A DNA stretch of 64,000 nucleotides from Luteimonas sp. MC1825 (GCF_014764385.1 NZ_CP061714.1:1550001-1614000), one strand, 5' to 3'; shown: positions 33,240 to 46,504, numbered from the stretch's first letter. Numbers and translations are program-made. Notes: generated by a model not told the origin, from the letters alone.

Positions 33240-34232
33240 ATGACCATTCCCGGCCGCTTCAACGCCTTCCGCATCCACAACGACGACGCGGGCTATCGCA
33301 GCGGCATCGAGCAGGTCGGGGTCGACGACCTCGCCGCCGGCGAGATCGTCATCCGCGCGGCGTACTCCTCGGTCAACTTCAAGGACGCGCTGGCCGGCAC
33401 CGGCAAGGGCAAGATCCTGCGGCGGTTCCCCCTGGTCGGCGGCATCGACGTCGCCGGCCACGTGGTGGCGTCCAGTGACGCAGCGTTCAAGGAAGGCGAC
33501 GCGGTGCTGGTCACCGGCGGCGGCCTGGGCGAGACCCGCGACGGCGGCTACAGCGAGTACGCGCGCATCCAGTCGGCGACGGCCATCGCGCTGCCGGCGG
33601 AGCTGTCGCTGCGTGACGCGATGGTGCTCGGCACGGCCGGGTTCACCGCGGCGCTGGCGCTGCTGCGCATGACCGAAAACCGCCAGCATCCGGGCCTCGG
33701 CCCGATCGCGGTCACCGGGGCCAGCGGCGGCGTCGGTTCGCTCGCGGTCGACATCTTCTCGTCGGCCGGTTACGAGGTGCACGCGGTCAGCGGCAAGCCC
33801 GGACAGGCGGAGTACCTCGCGGCGATCGGCGCCAGCAAGGTGCTGGGCCGCGACGCGCTGGCCACCACGCGTCCGCTGGAGTCCGAGCGCTTCGGTGGCG
33901 GCCTCGACACGGTCGGCGGCGGCATGCTCGCCAGCCTGCTGGCGCAGACCGTCGCCTACGGCAACGTCGCCAGCACCGGGCTTGCCGCAAGCCACGAACT
34001 GACGACTACCGTGATGCCCTTCATCCTGCGCGGCGTCTCGCTGCTCGGCGTGGCCTCGACCAGTCCCGCGCGCGACATCCGCGAAGAAGTCTGGCGCCGC
34101 CTCGCCTCGGACTGGAAGCCGCGCCACCTGGACCGCATCTGCACCCGCGAGGTGCGCATGGAGCAGCTGGCCGAGGTGTTCGACGGCATGCTCGCGGGCG
34201 GTTCGCACGGGCGCACGCTGGTCGCGATCTGA
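33240..34232 (+). CDS. acuI: Acrylyl-CoA reductase / YhdH-AcuI family MDR oxidoreductase
   Basis: The 330-residue medium-chain reductase contains AYSSVNFKDALAGTGKGKI, FPLVGGIDVAGHVV, VLGTAGFTAALAL and the NADPH motif VTGASGGVGSLAVDI. It lacks the structural zinc cysteines, as the YhdH/AcuI group does. Characterised members reduce acrylyl-CoA to propionyl-CoA with NADPH and protect against toxic acrylate. The AAGGAG-like GAGGAGAC precedes the start at 33240. Function is assigned at family level. Confidence 0.88.
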   Translation: MTIPGRFNAFRIHNDDAGYRSGIEQVGVDDLAAGEIVIRAAYSSVNFKDALAGTGKGKILRRFPLVGGIDVAGHVVASSDAAFKEGDAVLVTGGGLGETRDGGYSEYARIQSATAIALPAELSLRDAMVLGTAGFTAALALLRMTENRQHPGLGPIAVTGASGGVGSLAVDIFSSAGYEVHAVSGKPGQAEYLAAIGASKVLGRDALATTRPLESERFGGGLDTVGGGMLASLLAQTVAYGNVASTGLAASHELTTTVMPFILRGVSLLGVASTSPARDIREEVWRRLASDWKPRHLDRICTREVRMEQLAEVFDGMLAGGSHGRTLVAI

Positions 34233-34250
34233 GCAGCCGCGCACGGTGGC

Positions 34251-34278
34251 TTGCAGGTCCCACCGCGACGGCTACAAT
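34251..34278 (+). promoter_or_regulatory. Promoter of the CheY-like regulator gene
   Basis: TTGCAG (34251-34256) and TACAAT (34273-34278) are spaced 16 bp apart and lie 25 bp before the ATG, so the gene has its own promoter with a short leader. Confidence 0.55.
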
Positions 34279-34302
34279 CGCGGGCACACACCGGGGGACA
34301 AC

Positions 34303-34692
34303 ATGGCGCGCATCCTGATCGTCGACGATTCGCCGTCGCAACTGATGGGCATCCGTCGCATCGTCGAGAAGCTTGGGCACGAGGCCTTGACCGCCGAAGA
34401 CGGCGCGGCCGGTTTCGAGGCCGCCAAGCGCGAACTTCCCGACCTTGTGCTGATGGACGTGGTGATGCCGAACCTCAACGGCTTCCAGGCCACGCGCTCG
34501 ATCACCCGCGAGCCGACCACGCGCCACATCCCGGTGATCCTGGTGACCACCAAGGACCAGGAAACCGACAAGGTCTGGGGCATGCGCCAGGGCGCGCGCG
34601 CCTACCTGACCAAGCCGTTTTCCGAGGCCGAACTGGCCGACGCGATCGTCCGCGTGATCGCACCGGAACCCGCGCCGCCGACCGCGGCCTGA
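34303..34692 (+). CDS. Single-domain response regulator (CheY/PilH-like)
   Basis: This 129-residue receiver has the acidic pair in VDDSPSQLM (Asp8, Asp9), the phosphoacceptor Asp52 in VLMDVVMPNLNG, the threonine in LVTTKDQETDK and Lys104 in YLTKPFS. No output domain is attached. Sequence is close to the PilH/PilG type used by twitching-motility chemosensory systems, but no other pil genes are visible here, so it is an orphan in this window. A GGGGGA ribosome-binding site is seven bases upstream. A weak hairpin follows at 34700-34717. Confidence 0.9.
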   Translation: MARILIVDDSPSQLMGIRRIVEKLGHEALTAEDGAAGFEAAKRELPDLVLMDVVMPNLNGFQATRSITREPTTRHIPVILVTTKDQETDKVWGMRQGARAYLTKPFSEAELADAIVRVIAPEPAPPTAA

Positions 34693-34699
34693 GCACCGC

Positions 34700-34717
34700 G
34701 CGCGGCGCTGGCCGCGC
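34700..34717. terminator. Hairpin between convergent response-regulator and cbpA genes
   Basis: GCGCGGC and GCCGCGC arms (7 bp) with a GCTG loop sit between two convergent stop codons. There is no T-tract, so it is a weak candidate terminator. Confidence 0.4.
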
Positions 34718-34726
34718 CCGACACAG

Positions 34727-35611
34727 TCACCCGCCCGCGAACGCGTCGCGCAGGGCCGCGTAGGCCGCGCGCTGGGCGTCATCGCGCGGCGCCGGCGCCT
34801 GGATCTCGATCTCGACGATCTGGTCCCCATCGGCCTGGCCGCCGCTGCCCGGCAGTCCACGGCCACGCAGCCGCAGTCGACGCCCCGCCTCGGAGCCCGC
34901 AGGCACCTTCAGTTCCACCGTGCCACCGAGCGTCGGCACGCTGACACTGGCGCCCAGCGCGGCATCCCAGGGCGCCACCTGCAGGGCATAGATGATGTTG
35001 CGGCCATCGACCTCGAAGCGCGGGTCGGTGGCGTATTCGACCTCGAGCAGCAGGTTTCCGCCGCGTTCGCCCTGCCCGGCCAGGCGGATCACCTGCCCCG
35101 GGCGGATGCCACGCGGCACCCTGACCTGCAGCGTGCGCCCGCCGACCGAGATGCGCATCGCATCGCCGCGGTGCACGACGTCCAGCGGCACCGCCAGGCG
35201 TGCGCGGATGTCGCCGCGCGGCGGCGCGGAATAGCCCGGCCCACCGCGTTGGCCCTGGCGCCTGAACATGCTTTCGAAGAAGTCGCTGAAGCCGCCGTTG
35301 CCGCCGCCGCCGAATACCTCCTCGTAGTCGAAGCCCTGTCCGCCGCCACCACCGAAGCCGCCCGGGGGCGCCTGCACCTCGTCACCCGGGCGGTAGCCAC
35401 GCGCGCGCAGCTGGTCGTAGGACTTGCGCCGCTCGGGATCGCGCAGCGCTTCGTAGGCCTCGTTGACGGCCTTGAAACGCGCTTCCGCGTCGCGCTCCTT
35501 GCTCACGTCCGGGTGGTACTTGCGGGCCAGCCGCCGGTAGGCGGTCTTGAGCTCGGCCTCGCCCGCCGTGGGCTCGACGCCGAGGGTGTCGTAGTAGTCC
35601 TTGAACTGCAT
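34727..35611 (-). CDS. cbpA: DnaJ-type co-chaperone, CbpA-like
   Basis: The 294-residue protein has an N-terminal J domain (residues 3-70) with the HPD triad at 33-35 (KYHPDVSKE). A Gly/Phe-rich linker (about residues 88-135, GGFGGGGGQGF and DFFESMFRRQG) follows, then the C-terminal DnaJ substrate-binding domains (RVPRGIRPGQVIRLAGQG, VPTLGGTVELKVPAGSEAGRRLRL). The zinc finger of DnaJ is absent, which makes it CbpA-type. It stimulates the DnaK ATPase and presents substrates. The start at 35611 (MQFKDYYDTLGV) is the family start, after GGAG. It diverges from the peroxiredoxin gene across 128 bp. Confidence 0.93.
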   Translation of the reverse strand: MQFKDYYDTLGVEPTAGEAELKTAYRRLARKYHPDVSKERDAEARFKAVNEAYEALRDPERRKSYDQLRARGYRPGDEVQAPPGGFGGGGGQGFDYEEVFGGGGNGGFSDFFESMFRRQGQRGGPGYSAPPRGDIRARLAVPLDVVHRGDAMRISVGGRTLQVRVPRGIRPGQVIRLAGQGERGGNLLLEVEYATDPRFEVDGRNIIYALQVAPWDAALGASVSVPTLGGTVELKVPAGSEAGRRLRLRGRGLPGSGGQADGDQIVEIEIQAPAPRDDAQRAAYAALRDAFAGG

Positions 35612-35739
35612 CGCTGCTCCGGGAACGCCCGCCGTAAAGGGGGTCACGGCCTGCGGCAGGTTACCAAGATCGGTACGCGCCGTCGTGGCATCCTGTGCGC
35701 CTGCGGCAACGCCGCCGCCATCCCCACAGGAGCACGCGC

Positions 35740-36219
35740 ATGTCCATCCAGCCCGGTGACACCATTCCCGAGGTCACGCTCAAGCACATCAACGACGGCG
35801 TGCAGACCATCGACACCCCGACCCTGTTCGCCAACAAGAAGGTGGTGCTGTTCGCCGTCCCCGGCGCGTTCACGCCGACCTGCTCCGACCACCACCTCCC
35901 GGGCTTCGTGCAGAACTTCGACAGGTTCCGCCAGCGCGGCATCGAAGTCGCCTGCATGGCGGTCAACGATCCCTTCGTGATGCAGGCCTGGGGCACGAGC
36001 CAGCACGTGCCGGACGGGCTGCGCATGCTGTCCGACGGCAACGGTGATTTCGCGCGCGCGCTCGGCCTGGAAATGGACGCCAGTGCGTTCGGCATGGGCA
36101 CGCGCAGCAAGCGCTTCGCGCTCTATGCCGAGGACCGCGTGGTCAAGGCGCTGTTCGTCGAGGCCCCGGGCGAGTTCAAGGTGTCGGCCGCGGAGCACGT
36201 GCTCGACGCGATCGGCTGA
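35740..36219 (+). CDS. Peroxiredoxin (Prx5 / glutaredoxin-dependent type)
   Basis: This 159-residue thiol peroxidase reduces hydroperoxides. The peroxidatic Cys48 is in PGAFTPTCSDHHLPGF, and a second cysteine, Cys72, is in IEVACMAVND. FALYAEDRVVKALFVE and the C-terminal SAAEHVLDAI place it in the Prx5 group, whose bacterial members are commonly reduced by glutaredoxin and glutathione. AGGAG lies seven bases before the start. It converges with pbpC, with only three bases between the stop codons. Confidence 0.93.
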   Translation: MSIQPGDTIPEVTLKHINDGVQTIDTPTLFANKKVVLFAVPGAFTPTCSDHHLPGFVQNFDRFRQRGIEVACMAVNDPFVMQAWGTSQHVPDGLRMLSDGNGDFARALGLEMDASAFGMGTRSKRFALYAEDRVVKALFVEAPGEFKVSAAEHVLDAIG

Positions 36220-36222
36220 GCT

Positions 36223-38583
36223 TCAGCGGCCGACGTCGAACGCGAGGCTCGACCACGCGCCACTGTCGGCGAGCGCGGTCAGCTGCTGGCGTCCGGGCAC
36301 AGCGAACTCGCGCTGCAGCACCTGGCCGGCGCGCGTCTCGCCGATCCAGCGGCCGTTGAGCAGCCACTGCACGCGGCCCGCTGCGCCGACCGCGCGAAGG
36401 GCCAGGCGCGGCGGGCGCGCGGCCCCGGGCGGGCGCACCAGGAGCGCGCCGTCATTGACGCCCTCGATGCGCAACGACGCCACGGCTTCACGGCCGTCGT
36501 CACGGCAATCCGCTGCCAACGGTGGCAGTTCCGAACGCGCACGTTCGGCTGCCGTGAGCCAGGGCGTGGCCAGCGCGGGCCAGCGCGCCAGCACCCGCGC
36601 CTCGCGCCGGTGCGCCTGCGTGCACTCGGCCGACAGGCGCTGGCCGCTTGCGGCATCGATCTCGAAACGTTCCAGCCCGCCGGCCCACGCGCGGGCCTCG
36701 CGTTCGGGCAGCGTCGGCGGCACCGCGCCATCCAGCACCCAGGCCTGCATCGACCGCTGGCAGGCAGCCGCTGGCTGCGCGCTCGCCGACGTTCCCAGCG
36801 GCCAGCAGACGGTCTCGCGGCCCACGCTTGCCGGGGCGGCTTGGCGCGCGCCGTCGCCCGGGCGACGCGGCAGGCTGTCGATCACCTCGAACATCAGCGG
36901 CAGCGCGGTCACCGCGCCGTACTGGCCCGGCAGCGGCGTGCCGTCGGGCCGTCCGACCCACACGCCGACCGTGTGCCGGCGCGTTGCACCCAGCGCCCAG
37001 GCGTCGCGAAACCCGTAGCTCGTGCCGGTCTTCCACGCCACCCGCGGCCGCTGTCCGGTATCGAACGTGTCGATGCGCTCGCCGGGACGCGGATTGGCGG
37101 CGAGGATCTCGTTGACGATCCACGCCGCACCGGGTGACAGCAGTCGCCGCTCGACCTGCGGCGCATCCGGCATGTAGCGCACGCGGCCGGCGACGCCGCC
37201 ACGCGCGAGCGACGCGTGCGCCCCGACCAGGTCCTCGAGCCGCGCACCGGTGCCACCCAGGATCAGCGACAGGTTGGGCTGCACCCCGCGCGGGAACCGC
37301 AGCGCGATCCCGGCGTGGTCGAGCCGCGCCGCGAAGCGCGTGGCGCCGACACGGTCGAGCAGGTCCACCGCCGGCACGTTGAGCGACAGGCGCAGCGCGG
37401 TGGCCAGCCCGACCGGGCCGTTGAAGGCGGCATCGAAGTTGCCGGGACGGTAGCCGCCGAACGACTGCGGCGCGTCGAGCAGCAGGCTTTCCGAATGCAC
37501 GATGCCGTCGTCGAGCGCCATGCCGTACAGGAATGGCTTCAGGGTCGATCCGGGCGAACGCCAGGCCTGCACCATGTCGACATGGCCCAGCCGCGGGGCG
37601 TCGCCGAACGCCGCCGAGCCCACGTAGGCCTGCGCTTCCATGCTGGCGTTGTCGACCACCAGCAGCGCCGCCGACGTGCGCTCGGGCAGGCTGGCGAAGT
37701 ACGCGGTGACGCGTTCCTCGAGGGTGCGCTGCAGGGCGGCGTCGATGGTGGAGGTGATGCGCTCCTTGCCCGGCTGCGCGCTCCTCAGGCGCTGCGCGAG
37801 CAGCGCGGCGAGCAGCGGCGGGCGCAGCGCGCGCGCGACCACCGGCTCCACCATGGCGTCGTCGACCAGCGCCTGGTCCCAGCGGCCCAACGCCACCATC
37901 CGCGCCAGCACCTTGTCGCGCGCGCGGCGAGCGGCCTCCGGCTCGCGGTCCGGGCGCAGCCGCGTCGGCGCCTGCGGGAGCACGGCGAGCAACGCCGCTT
38001 CGGCGTGCGACAGGCGCGCCGCCGGCTTGCCCAGGTACGCCCAGCTCGCGGCCTCCACGCCTTCGATGGTGCCGCCGAACGGTGCGCGTTCCAGGTACAG
38101 GGCGAGGATCGCGCGCTTGGACAGATGCGCTTCGAGCTGCAGCGCGCGCAGCAGCTGCCGCAGCTTGCCGGGCAGCGTGCGCGGATGCGGGTCGAGGATG
38201 CGCGCCACCTGCATGGTCAGGGTGGAGCCGCCGGAGACGATGCGGCGATTACCCGCCATCTGCCAGCCGGCGCGCAGCAGCGCCACCGGGTTTACGCCGG
38301 GATGCCGCCAGAACCAGCGGTCCTCGTAGGCGAGCAGCGCTTCCAGGTACAGCGGAGAGACCGACTCCGGCGTGGCCGGGTGTCGCCAGATGCCGTCGGC
38401 GTCGGCGAATGCACGCAGTGGCGTGCCGTCGCGCGCGGTCACCAGCGTGCTGGTGTCGCGGGCGCGCGGCAGCGGCGGCGGGAACAGCTGGTCGAGCACC
38501 AGCAGCATGAGCAGCACGGCCACGGTGCCCCACCGCAGCCAGGGCAGCACGCGTCGCCAGCCGCGCCCGCGTGCTTCAGCCAT
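36223..38583 (-). CDS. pbpC: Penicillin-binding protein 1C
   Basis: This 786-residue bifunctional envelope enzyme has one N-terminal membrane anchor (about residues 17-34). The GT51 transglycosylase follows, with the catalytic glutamate in LLAYEDRWFWRHPGVNP (Glu87) and SGGSTLTMQVAR. The transpeptidase domain has Ser346-x-x-Lys349 in SPGSTLKPF and KTGTSYGFRDAWALG. The C-terminus is the PBP1C-specific BiPBP_C domain (from about residue 690). It lies 55 bases downstream of the alpha-2-macroglobulin-like gene, the pairing known from E. coli yfhM-pbpC. The lipoprotein is thought to trap proteases and PBP1C to repair peptidoglycan. Confidence 0.96.
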   Translation of the reverse strand: MAEARGRGWRRVLPWLRWGTVAVLLMLLVLDQLFPPPLPRARDTSTLVTARDGTPLRAFADADGIWRHPATPESVSPLYLEALLAYEDRWFWRHPGVNPVALLRAGWQMAGNRRIVSGGSTLTMQVARILDPHPRTLPGKLRQLLRALQLEAHLSKRAILALYLERAPFGGTIEGVEAASWAYLGKPAARLSHAEAALLAVLPQAPTRLRPDREPEAARRARDKVLARMVALGRWDQALVDDAMVEPVVARALRPPLLAALLAQRLRSAQPGKERITSTIDAALQRTLEERVTAYFASLPERTSAALLVVDNASMEAQAYVGSAAFGDAPRLGHVDMVQAWRSPGSTLKPFLYGMALDDGIVHSESLLLDAPQSFGGYRPGNFDAAFNGPVGLATALRLSLNVPAVDLLDRVGATRFAARLDHAGIALRFPRGVQPNLSLILGGTGARLEDLVGAHASLARGGVAGRVRYMPDAPQVERRLLSPGAAWIVNEILAANPRPGERIDTFDTGQRPRVAWKTGTSYGFRDAWALGATRRHTVGVWVGRPDGTPLPGQYGAVTALPLMFEVIDSLPRRPGDGARQAAPASVGRETVCWPLGTSASAQPAAACQRSMQAWVLDGAVPPTLPEREARAWAGGLERFEIDAASGQRLSAECTQAHRREARVLARWPALATPWLTAAERARSELPPLAADCRDDGREAVASLRIEGVNDGALLVRPPGAARPPRLALRAVGAAGRVQWLLNGRWIGETRAGQVLQREFAVPGRQQLTALADSGAWSSLAFDVGR

Positions 38584-38638
38584 TCCCGTGCACCAGTGCG
38601 CGTACGTCAGCGAGCGGGCGCGCGTCCACGCGGCCCGC

Positions 38639-41600
38639 TCACGGCTGCACCACCGTCATCTGCGCCGGTTGCGCATGGCCCACGCCGCGCAGCTCCGGCC
38701 TGTACATGTCCTCGACCAGCGGCGGCGGCACGGTGTAGCGACCGGGGGTAACCGCGCGCACCAGGTAGAACACATGCGCCGCGTTGCCGGCATCGAGCGA
38801 CAGCGCGGCGACGTAGCGGTCGTCGCGGAATTCCTCGTGGCGCAGCTCTGCGGCGCTGGCGCGCTCCGACAATGCGATGCCGCCGATCACGACCTCGGCC
38901 CACTGCCCGGCGTCCCCGAGGTTCATGTTCTCGACCTCCAGCCCCGCCGGCAGCAGGTCGGTAAGCAGCGCATCGGGCATGTCGCGGTCGGCGGTGACCG
39001 ACACCCGCGCCACCAGCGCCTCGCCTTCCTTCAGCGGACGCGGTGTCCACGGCTTGCCGTCGGTCGCGAACCAGGCGCGCTCCACCCGGATCGCGCTCGC
39101 GTCGGGCGCGGGTGCGCTGCGCGGAATGCCGGCGACTTCGATGCTGGCGTACAGCGGCGATGTGCCCTGCGGCACGAAACGCACGCCCTTGGCCAGTGCG
39201 TCATGGCCGTAGCTGCGCGAGACGTACCGCACCGGCGCAATCGCCTCGTCCACGCCACCCTCGGTCAGGGTGCCCGACACCTCGCGGCCCGGCCCGGCGG
39301 CGAGCGTCTTGCCCAGGCGTGCAATCGCGGCCTGTTCCTGCGTGCTGAGGTGGAACCAGCGCGCCTTGCGCCGCGCCTCCAGCTCGCGCCCCAGCGCCAC
39401 CAGCCGCGCGTCCCAGGACTTCGGCACCAGCTCGTGCCTGCGCGCGAGCGCGAGCATCAGCGCGGCATCGCGCAACGGCGTGCCGTAGTCGCCCAGGTAA
39501 CCCGGCCGCTGGCCGGATGCGACGAAGGCTTCGTCGAGCGCCTTCTGCCCGCGCGCCTTGTCGCCCTGCAGCGACAGCGCCAGGCCGAGGTGTGCCAGCG
39601 GCATCGGTCCGCGCAGCACCTTGCGCTCGTTGTCGTACATCGCGCGCAACGTGCCCAGCGGCGCGCGGCCGACGCGCGCCAGCACGTAGCCAGCGTGCGC
39701 CTTGTAGGCGAAGCGCAGGTGCTCGCGGTTGTCCTGCCCGTAGAACTGCTGGCCGTCGGACAGCAGGTCCTCGGACAGGCGCGACAGCGCCTTCTGCAGC
39801 ATCGCCTCGGGCACGTCGAAGCCGGCCTCGCGCGCATCGAGCATGAACTCCGCCGCGTACGGGGTGAGCATGGCATCGGTGCCGTCGGCACCACCCCACA
39901 TCGAAAAGTGGCCGGACGACGCCTGCAGCGCCGCAAGCCTGCCGAGCGCGCCTTCCATGCGCCTGGTGCGGTCGTTGGCGGGCAGCGGAGTCATGCCGTA
40001 GGTCGCGGCGGTCGAGGCATCGAGCACGAGGGCCGCGTAGCCCTTGCTGGTCGTCTGCTCGGCGCAGCCGTAGGGATAGTCGAGGGCGCCCTGCAGGGCG
40101 CTGGCGAACGGAATCGGCGGCAGCGCGCCGACGCCGAGGCGCGCCTGCACCGAGCCGGGCAGCAGGCCTTCGGCAAGGTCGGTGCCCAGCACCACCGGCG
40201 CCAGCGGATCGAGGGTCATGGCACGCGTCCGCACCACCTGCGGCCACGGCGCGCGGATCGGCAGGTCATGGCGGCGGTCGACCTTCACCCCCGGGCCGTC
40301 GACGCGCACGCGCACCCTGGCGACGGCATGGCCGTCGCGCGCGAGCAGCGGGAACGACAGCGTCGTCTTGCCTTCCGCGGCAAGCGCGACATCGCGCGTG
40401 CCCTCGCCGACGTCGAGTGGGCCTTCGCCCTCCACGCGCACGCGGAACGTGCCCGGCTTGCCGGTGAAGTTGGCAAGGTCGAGCGTCACCGTGGCGCTGT
40501 CGCCCGGCGCCATCACCCGGGGCATGCCGGCCTCGGCGACCAGCGGCGCACGCACCAGCAGTTCGGCATCGCGGTTGCCATAGCGGGTGTCGCCATAGAC
40601 CAGCGCCGAGACCCGCAGCGTGCCGTTGAAGTCCGGCATGGTGAATTCGACGCGTGCGTTGCCCTTGGCATCCAGCCGCACCGGGCCGGAGAACAGGTCC
40701 ACGGTCTGCACCCGCGCGGTCGGCCGCCGCGCCTGCGGCAGCGCCGCCAGCCCCACGTCGCCGCCAAAACGCAGGCGCGCGCTGCCGCCGTCGAAGCTCT
40801 CGATCACGCGGCCGTAGATGTCGTAGGCATCGGTGCCCAGCCGGCGCTGCGCGAAGAAGTGGCGATTCGCGTCCGGCACCGGATAGCGGGTGATGTTGAG
40901 GATGCCGACGTCCACCGCCGACACCGTGGCGTGGGCCAGCTGTCCGGCCAGCGCCGGCGCGCTCACGGTGACCTTGAGCAGTTCGCCCGGCACGGCCCTG
41001 GTCGGCAACGACATGCCGACCGCGGCGCGACGGTCGCCGCGCGCCATCGGTACATGCGCCACGCCCACCGCGCGCGCCGGGGTGACCTTGCTGGTCGCGC
41101 TGCCGCCGCGGAACACGAGCGCGGTCACGTACACGTCGTGGCGCTCCCAGTCTTCGCCCACCGGGATCCGGAACGTGCTGCCGGCCTTGGCGTCGATCGC
41201 CTGCACGTACAGCAGCCTGTCGCTCTCCACCAGCAGCAGGCCCTTGCCGGCGTGCGGGGGCGTGACCGTGACCTCGAGCGTGTCACCGGCGCGGTAGCCG
41301 GTCTTGTCGAGCGACAGCTTGACCTTGTCGGGACGCGCGTCGGGGCCGCGGTTCTCGTCGCCCCAGCTCCAGCCGGCGCGGAACGGATAGCGCATGACCA
41401 GGCCCGTGGCCGGGTCGCGCACCTCGATGCGGTATTCGCCCCACTCCACCGGAAAATCGAAACGCGCGGCGGTCGTGCCGGCGTCGATGCCGCGCTTCTC
41501 CACCACCTCGAAGCGGCGCGTGAAGTCGTAGTTCCAGCCGCCGTCGTCGTTGAAATTCCAGTGGTAGTCGCGGTGCTCGCGCACCAGGCTCAGCTCGAGT

Positions 41601-43576
41601 CCCTTCACCGGGCGCGGCGTGCCGTCGGCAGCCACGCGCACCAGCTCGAAGCGGGCACTGGCGTTGGCGTCGCTGCCTTCCTTGTCGTCGAACAGCGGGC
41701 GCACACCGACCAGCGCATCGGCTGGCCACAGCACGCGCTTGAGGCTGCGGTTGACGCTGCGTCCGCCGCTCTCGTACAGGCTGGCGGCAACCACCACCGC
41801 CACCGGCGTCGTCGCGGCCACCTCCGCGGGCAGCGCGATGTCGTGCGCCAGCGCGCCCTTGGCATCAAGGCTGGCGTCGATGACGTCGCGCGCGTCGCGC
41901 GGCAGCTGCACCGTGGGGTCGCCGAAGAAGTAACCCGGCAGGCCATCCAGTGGATGCTGCTCCACGGCGACGGACATCTTGGCGGTGAGGCGGTTGCCGG
42001 CCGCCGGCGCGCCGTACAGGTAGGCGCCGCTGGCGCGAAGTCGCAGCGGCTCGCCCGGTTTCAGCAGCGCCTGCGCGCTGTCGAGCTCGAGCTTCATGCG
42101 CTCGGGCAGGAATTCCTCGATGCGCAGCGCCATGCCCTGCACCGCTTCGCGGCTGGCGGGATCGGTGCGGAATTCGAGCTGCCAGCGCCCGGTGGCAGCC
42201 TCCACCGGGATCTCGCGTTCGAAACGGTAGTAGCCCTGGGCACCGGCCTCGAGCCGGGACTCGATGAACGTCTTGCCGTCCGGCTGCTTGAGGCGTGCGA
42301 ACAGCGGCTGGGCCTTGCCGTCCTTCGCAGCCGGCACCGGCCTGCCGTCGGCATCGCGCAACAGCGCGGAGACGCGCACGGTCTCACCCGGGCGGTACAG
42401 GTCGCGGCCGGACCAGGCGAAGACGTCGAACCAGGCGTTGCCGCGGCCCGCGACCGCAAACTCCGACAGGTCCAGCGCCGGCTGGTTGAACGGCAGCAGC
42501 GACACATCCTTGCCACGGGTGGCGACCAGCACCTGCGCCGCGACGAGCTTGTGGTCGAGCACGGCATTGCCGTTGCCGTCGGTCTCGGACTTGAAGACCG
42601 CCTCGCCGTTCGCGCCGAGCACGCGCAGCTCCACCCCGCCAAGCGCGGCACCTGTCTGCAGCGATGCGGTGTGCACGAACAGCTGGTCCCTGTAGGCGCG
42701 CAGGTGCAGGCCGATGTCGCTGACGGTGAAGAACGCGGTCTCGAACATGTCGCCGAAACGGCCGGCCTTCTTCATGACCGCGAAGTACAAGCCCGGCTCC
42801 TGCAGTTCGGGGATCGACTGGATCGGCAGGTAGGTCAGCACGCGCTCGTTGCGCTCGCCGCCCAGCACGAAGCGGTTGACGTACACCGGCTCGGCGAGCC
42901 TGGCGACGGACTTGCCCTGGCGGTAGTCGTTGTCGAGCTCCCAGCCGCTGCGGCGGCCGCCACGCTGGTACTCGGCATAGAAGCGCGGCAGCGACGCCTC
43001 GGGCACGCGCAGGAATTCGACGTCGACCTCCTCGACGTTCACCGATACCACCGGCAGCCCGCGCGATTCGCGCGCCGGCAGCACGCTGCCCTGCGAGGCG
43101 AAGCCGACGACCGGCGCGAGTTCGCCCGTGGAGACCGTGCGCTGGATGTCCTGGCCCAGCGTGCTGCCGTCGGCAGCCGTCAATGCGCCGGAGATGCGCA
43201 AGGTGTATTCGCGGTTCGCTTCGGCGAACGGAAAGCGCAGCACGCGGCCGTCATCGTCCAGGCTCCAGCTGCTGTCGCCGGCGACCGGCTCGGCGAAGGT
43301 CAGCAGGCGATCGAAATCCTGGGTGCCAACCAGCGGCCGGGAAAACTCCACCGCCAGCGACAGCGAGCCTTCGGACTGGTCGGGCCAGGCGCGCACCAGA
43401 CCGAAACCTTCGACTTCGGCGCGTTCGGCCTGGATGGCTTCGCCACCGGCAGCCGGCAGTTGCCCGCCCTCGTCGCGCTTGCAGCCGCCGAGGGCCAGTA
43501 GCGCCAATGCGGCGACCATGGCCACCACGTGCAGCACGGCGCGGCCCGTCCGCAGGGTGTCCTTCCCGTTGCGCAT
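38639..43576 (-). CDS. Alpha-2-macroglobulin family lipoprotein (YfhM-like)
   Basis: The 1645-residue protein has a lipoprotein signal peptide with lipobox ALGGC (Cys32). A series of macroglobulin-like beta domains follows (for example [51 protein letters not shown]). The bait-type middle region precedes the thioester domain, with Cys1171 in [13 protein letters not shown], so the CxEQ thioester is intact. The size and order match bacterial A2M proteins that trap attacking proteases in the periplasm. The start at 43576 follows GGGAGGTGAC; the upstream ATG at 43684 is in the gyrA tail region. pbpC follows on the same strand. A 1709-codon frame antisense to it is an artefact. Confidence 0.96.
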   Translation of the reverse strand: MRNGKDTLRTGRAVLHVVAMVAALALLALGGCKRDEGGQLPAAGGEAIQAERAEVEGFGLVRAWPDQSEGSLSLAVEFSRPLVGTQDFDRLLTFAEPVAGDSSWSLDDDGRVLRFPFAEANREYTLRISGALTAADGSTLGQDIQRTVSTGELAPVVGFASQGSVLPARESRGLPVVSVNVEEVDVEFLRVPEASLPRFYAEYQRGGRRSGWELDNDYRQGKSVARLAEPVYVNRFVLGGERNERVLTYLPIQSIPELQEPGLYFAVMKKAGRFGDMFETAFFTVSDIGLHLRAYRDQLFVHTASLQTGAALGGVELRVLGANGEAVFKSETDGNGNAVLDHKLVAAQVLVATRGKDVSLLPFNQPALDLSEFAVAGRGNAWFDVFAWSGRDLYRPGETVRVSALLRDADGRPVPAAKDGKAQPLFARLKQPDGKTFIESRLEAGAQGYYRFEREIPVEAATGRWQLEFRTDPASREAVQGMALRIEEFLPERMKLELDSAQALLKPGEPLRLRASGAYLYGAPAAGNRLTAKMSVAVEQHPLDGLPGYFFGDPTVQLPRDARDVIDASLDAKGALAHDIALPAEVAATTPVAVVVAASLYESGGRSVNRSLKRVLWPADALVGVRPLFDDKEGSDANASARFELVRVAADGTPRPVKGLELSLVREHRDYHWNFNDDGGWNYDFTRRFEVVEKRGIDAGTTAARFDFPVEWGEYRIEVRDPATGLVMRYPFRAGWSWGDENRGPDARPDKVKLSLDKTGYRAGDTLEVTVTPPHAGKGLLLVESDRLLYVQAIDAKAGSTFRIPVGEDWERHDVYVTALVFRGGSATSKVTPARAVGVAHVPMARGDRRAAVGMSLPTRAVPGELLKVTVSAPALAGQLAHATVSAVDVGILNITRYPVPDANRHFFAQRRLGTDAYDIYGRVIESFDGGSARLRFGGDVGLAALPQARRPTARVQTVDLFSGPVRLDAKGNARVEFTMPDFNGTLRVSALVYGDTRYGNRDAELLVRAPLVAEAGMPRVMAPGDSATVTLDLANFTGKPGTFRVRVEGEGPLDVGEGTRDVALAAEGKTTLSFPLLARDGHAVARVRVRVDGPGVKVDRRHDLPIRAPWPQVVRTRAMTLDPLAPVVLGTDLAEGLLPGSVQARLGVGALPPIPFASALQGALDYPYGCAEQTTSKGYAALVLDASTAATYGMTPLPANDRTRRMEGALGRLAALQASSGHFSMWGGADGTDAMLTPYAAEFMLDAREAGFDVPEAMLQKALSRLSEDLLSDGQQFYGQDNREHLRFAYKAHAGYVLARVGRAPLGTLRAMYDNERKVLRGPMPLAHLGLALSLQGDKARGQKALDEAFVASGQRPGYLGDYGTPLRDAALMLALARRHELVPKSWDARLVALGRELEARRKARWFHLSTQEQAAIARLGKTLAAGPGREVSGTLTEGGVDEAIAPVRYVSRSYGHDALAKGVRFVPQGTSPLYASIEVAGIPRSAPAPDASAIRVERAWFATDGKPWTPRPLKEGEALVARVSVTADRDMPDALLTDLLPAGLEVENMNLGDAGQWAEVVIGGIALSERASAAELRHEEFRDDRYVAALSLDAGNAAHVFYLVRAVTPGRYTVPPPLVEDMYRPELRGVGHAQPAQMTVVQP

Positions 43577-43669
43577 GTCACCTCCCGGAGTTGCCGGCAG
43601 TATAGACAGCGCCGGCGTACCGCAGGCCAACGCGCGGGGGCCCGGAAGAGGGTCGACAGGGCCGTGCCG

Positions 43670-43685
43670 CGTGTCGCGCGACACG
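43670..43685. repeat. 16-bp perfect palindrome after gyrA
   Basis: CGTGTCGCGCGACACG is completely self-complementary and lies eight bases beyond the gyrA stop codon (minus strand), between gyrA and the A2M gene. No T-tract follows. It could fold into a hairpin that slows transcription or protects the gyrA 3' end, or be a protein-binding site. Confidence 0.5.
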
Positions 43686-43693
43686 GCCTGCGG

Positions 43694-46417
<2,724 letters not shown>

Positions 46418-46470
46418 CAGGCGGTTGTTCCCTGCATGTCCGACCAGCCCCGCGCACGGCGCGCGACGCC

Positions 46471-46491
46471 TTCCGCGAGCGGTTCGCGGAA
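46471..46491 (-). promoter_or_regulatory. 8-bp inverted repeat in the gyrA leader
   Basis: TTCCGCGA and TCGCGGAA arms are separated by five bases. The element lies between the candidate -10 box (46499-46504) and the gyrA ATG, near the predicted start of transcription, so it could be an operator or an mRNA hairpin. Confidence 0.5.
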
Positions 46492-46498
46492 CCTCGGG

Positions 46499-46504
46499 AT
46501 TGTA
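46499..46504 (-). promoter_or_regulatory. Candidate -10 box of gyrA
   Basis: Read on the minus strand this is TACAAT, in the context GTGATACAATCC, 82 bp before the gyrA ATG. The hexamer 17 bp upstream is GGCAGG, a poor -35, so activity or activator need is uncertain. Confidence 0.45.

Noticed and set aside
38372..43501. 1709-codon frame on the plus strand
   Set aside because: It is antisense to the alpha-2-macroglobulin-like gene, with the same low-information composition.
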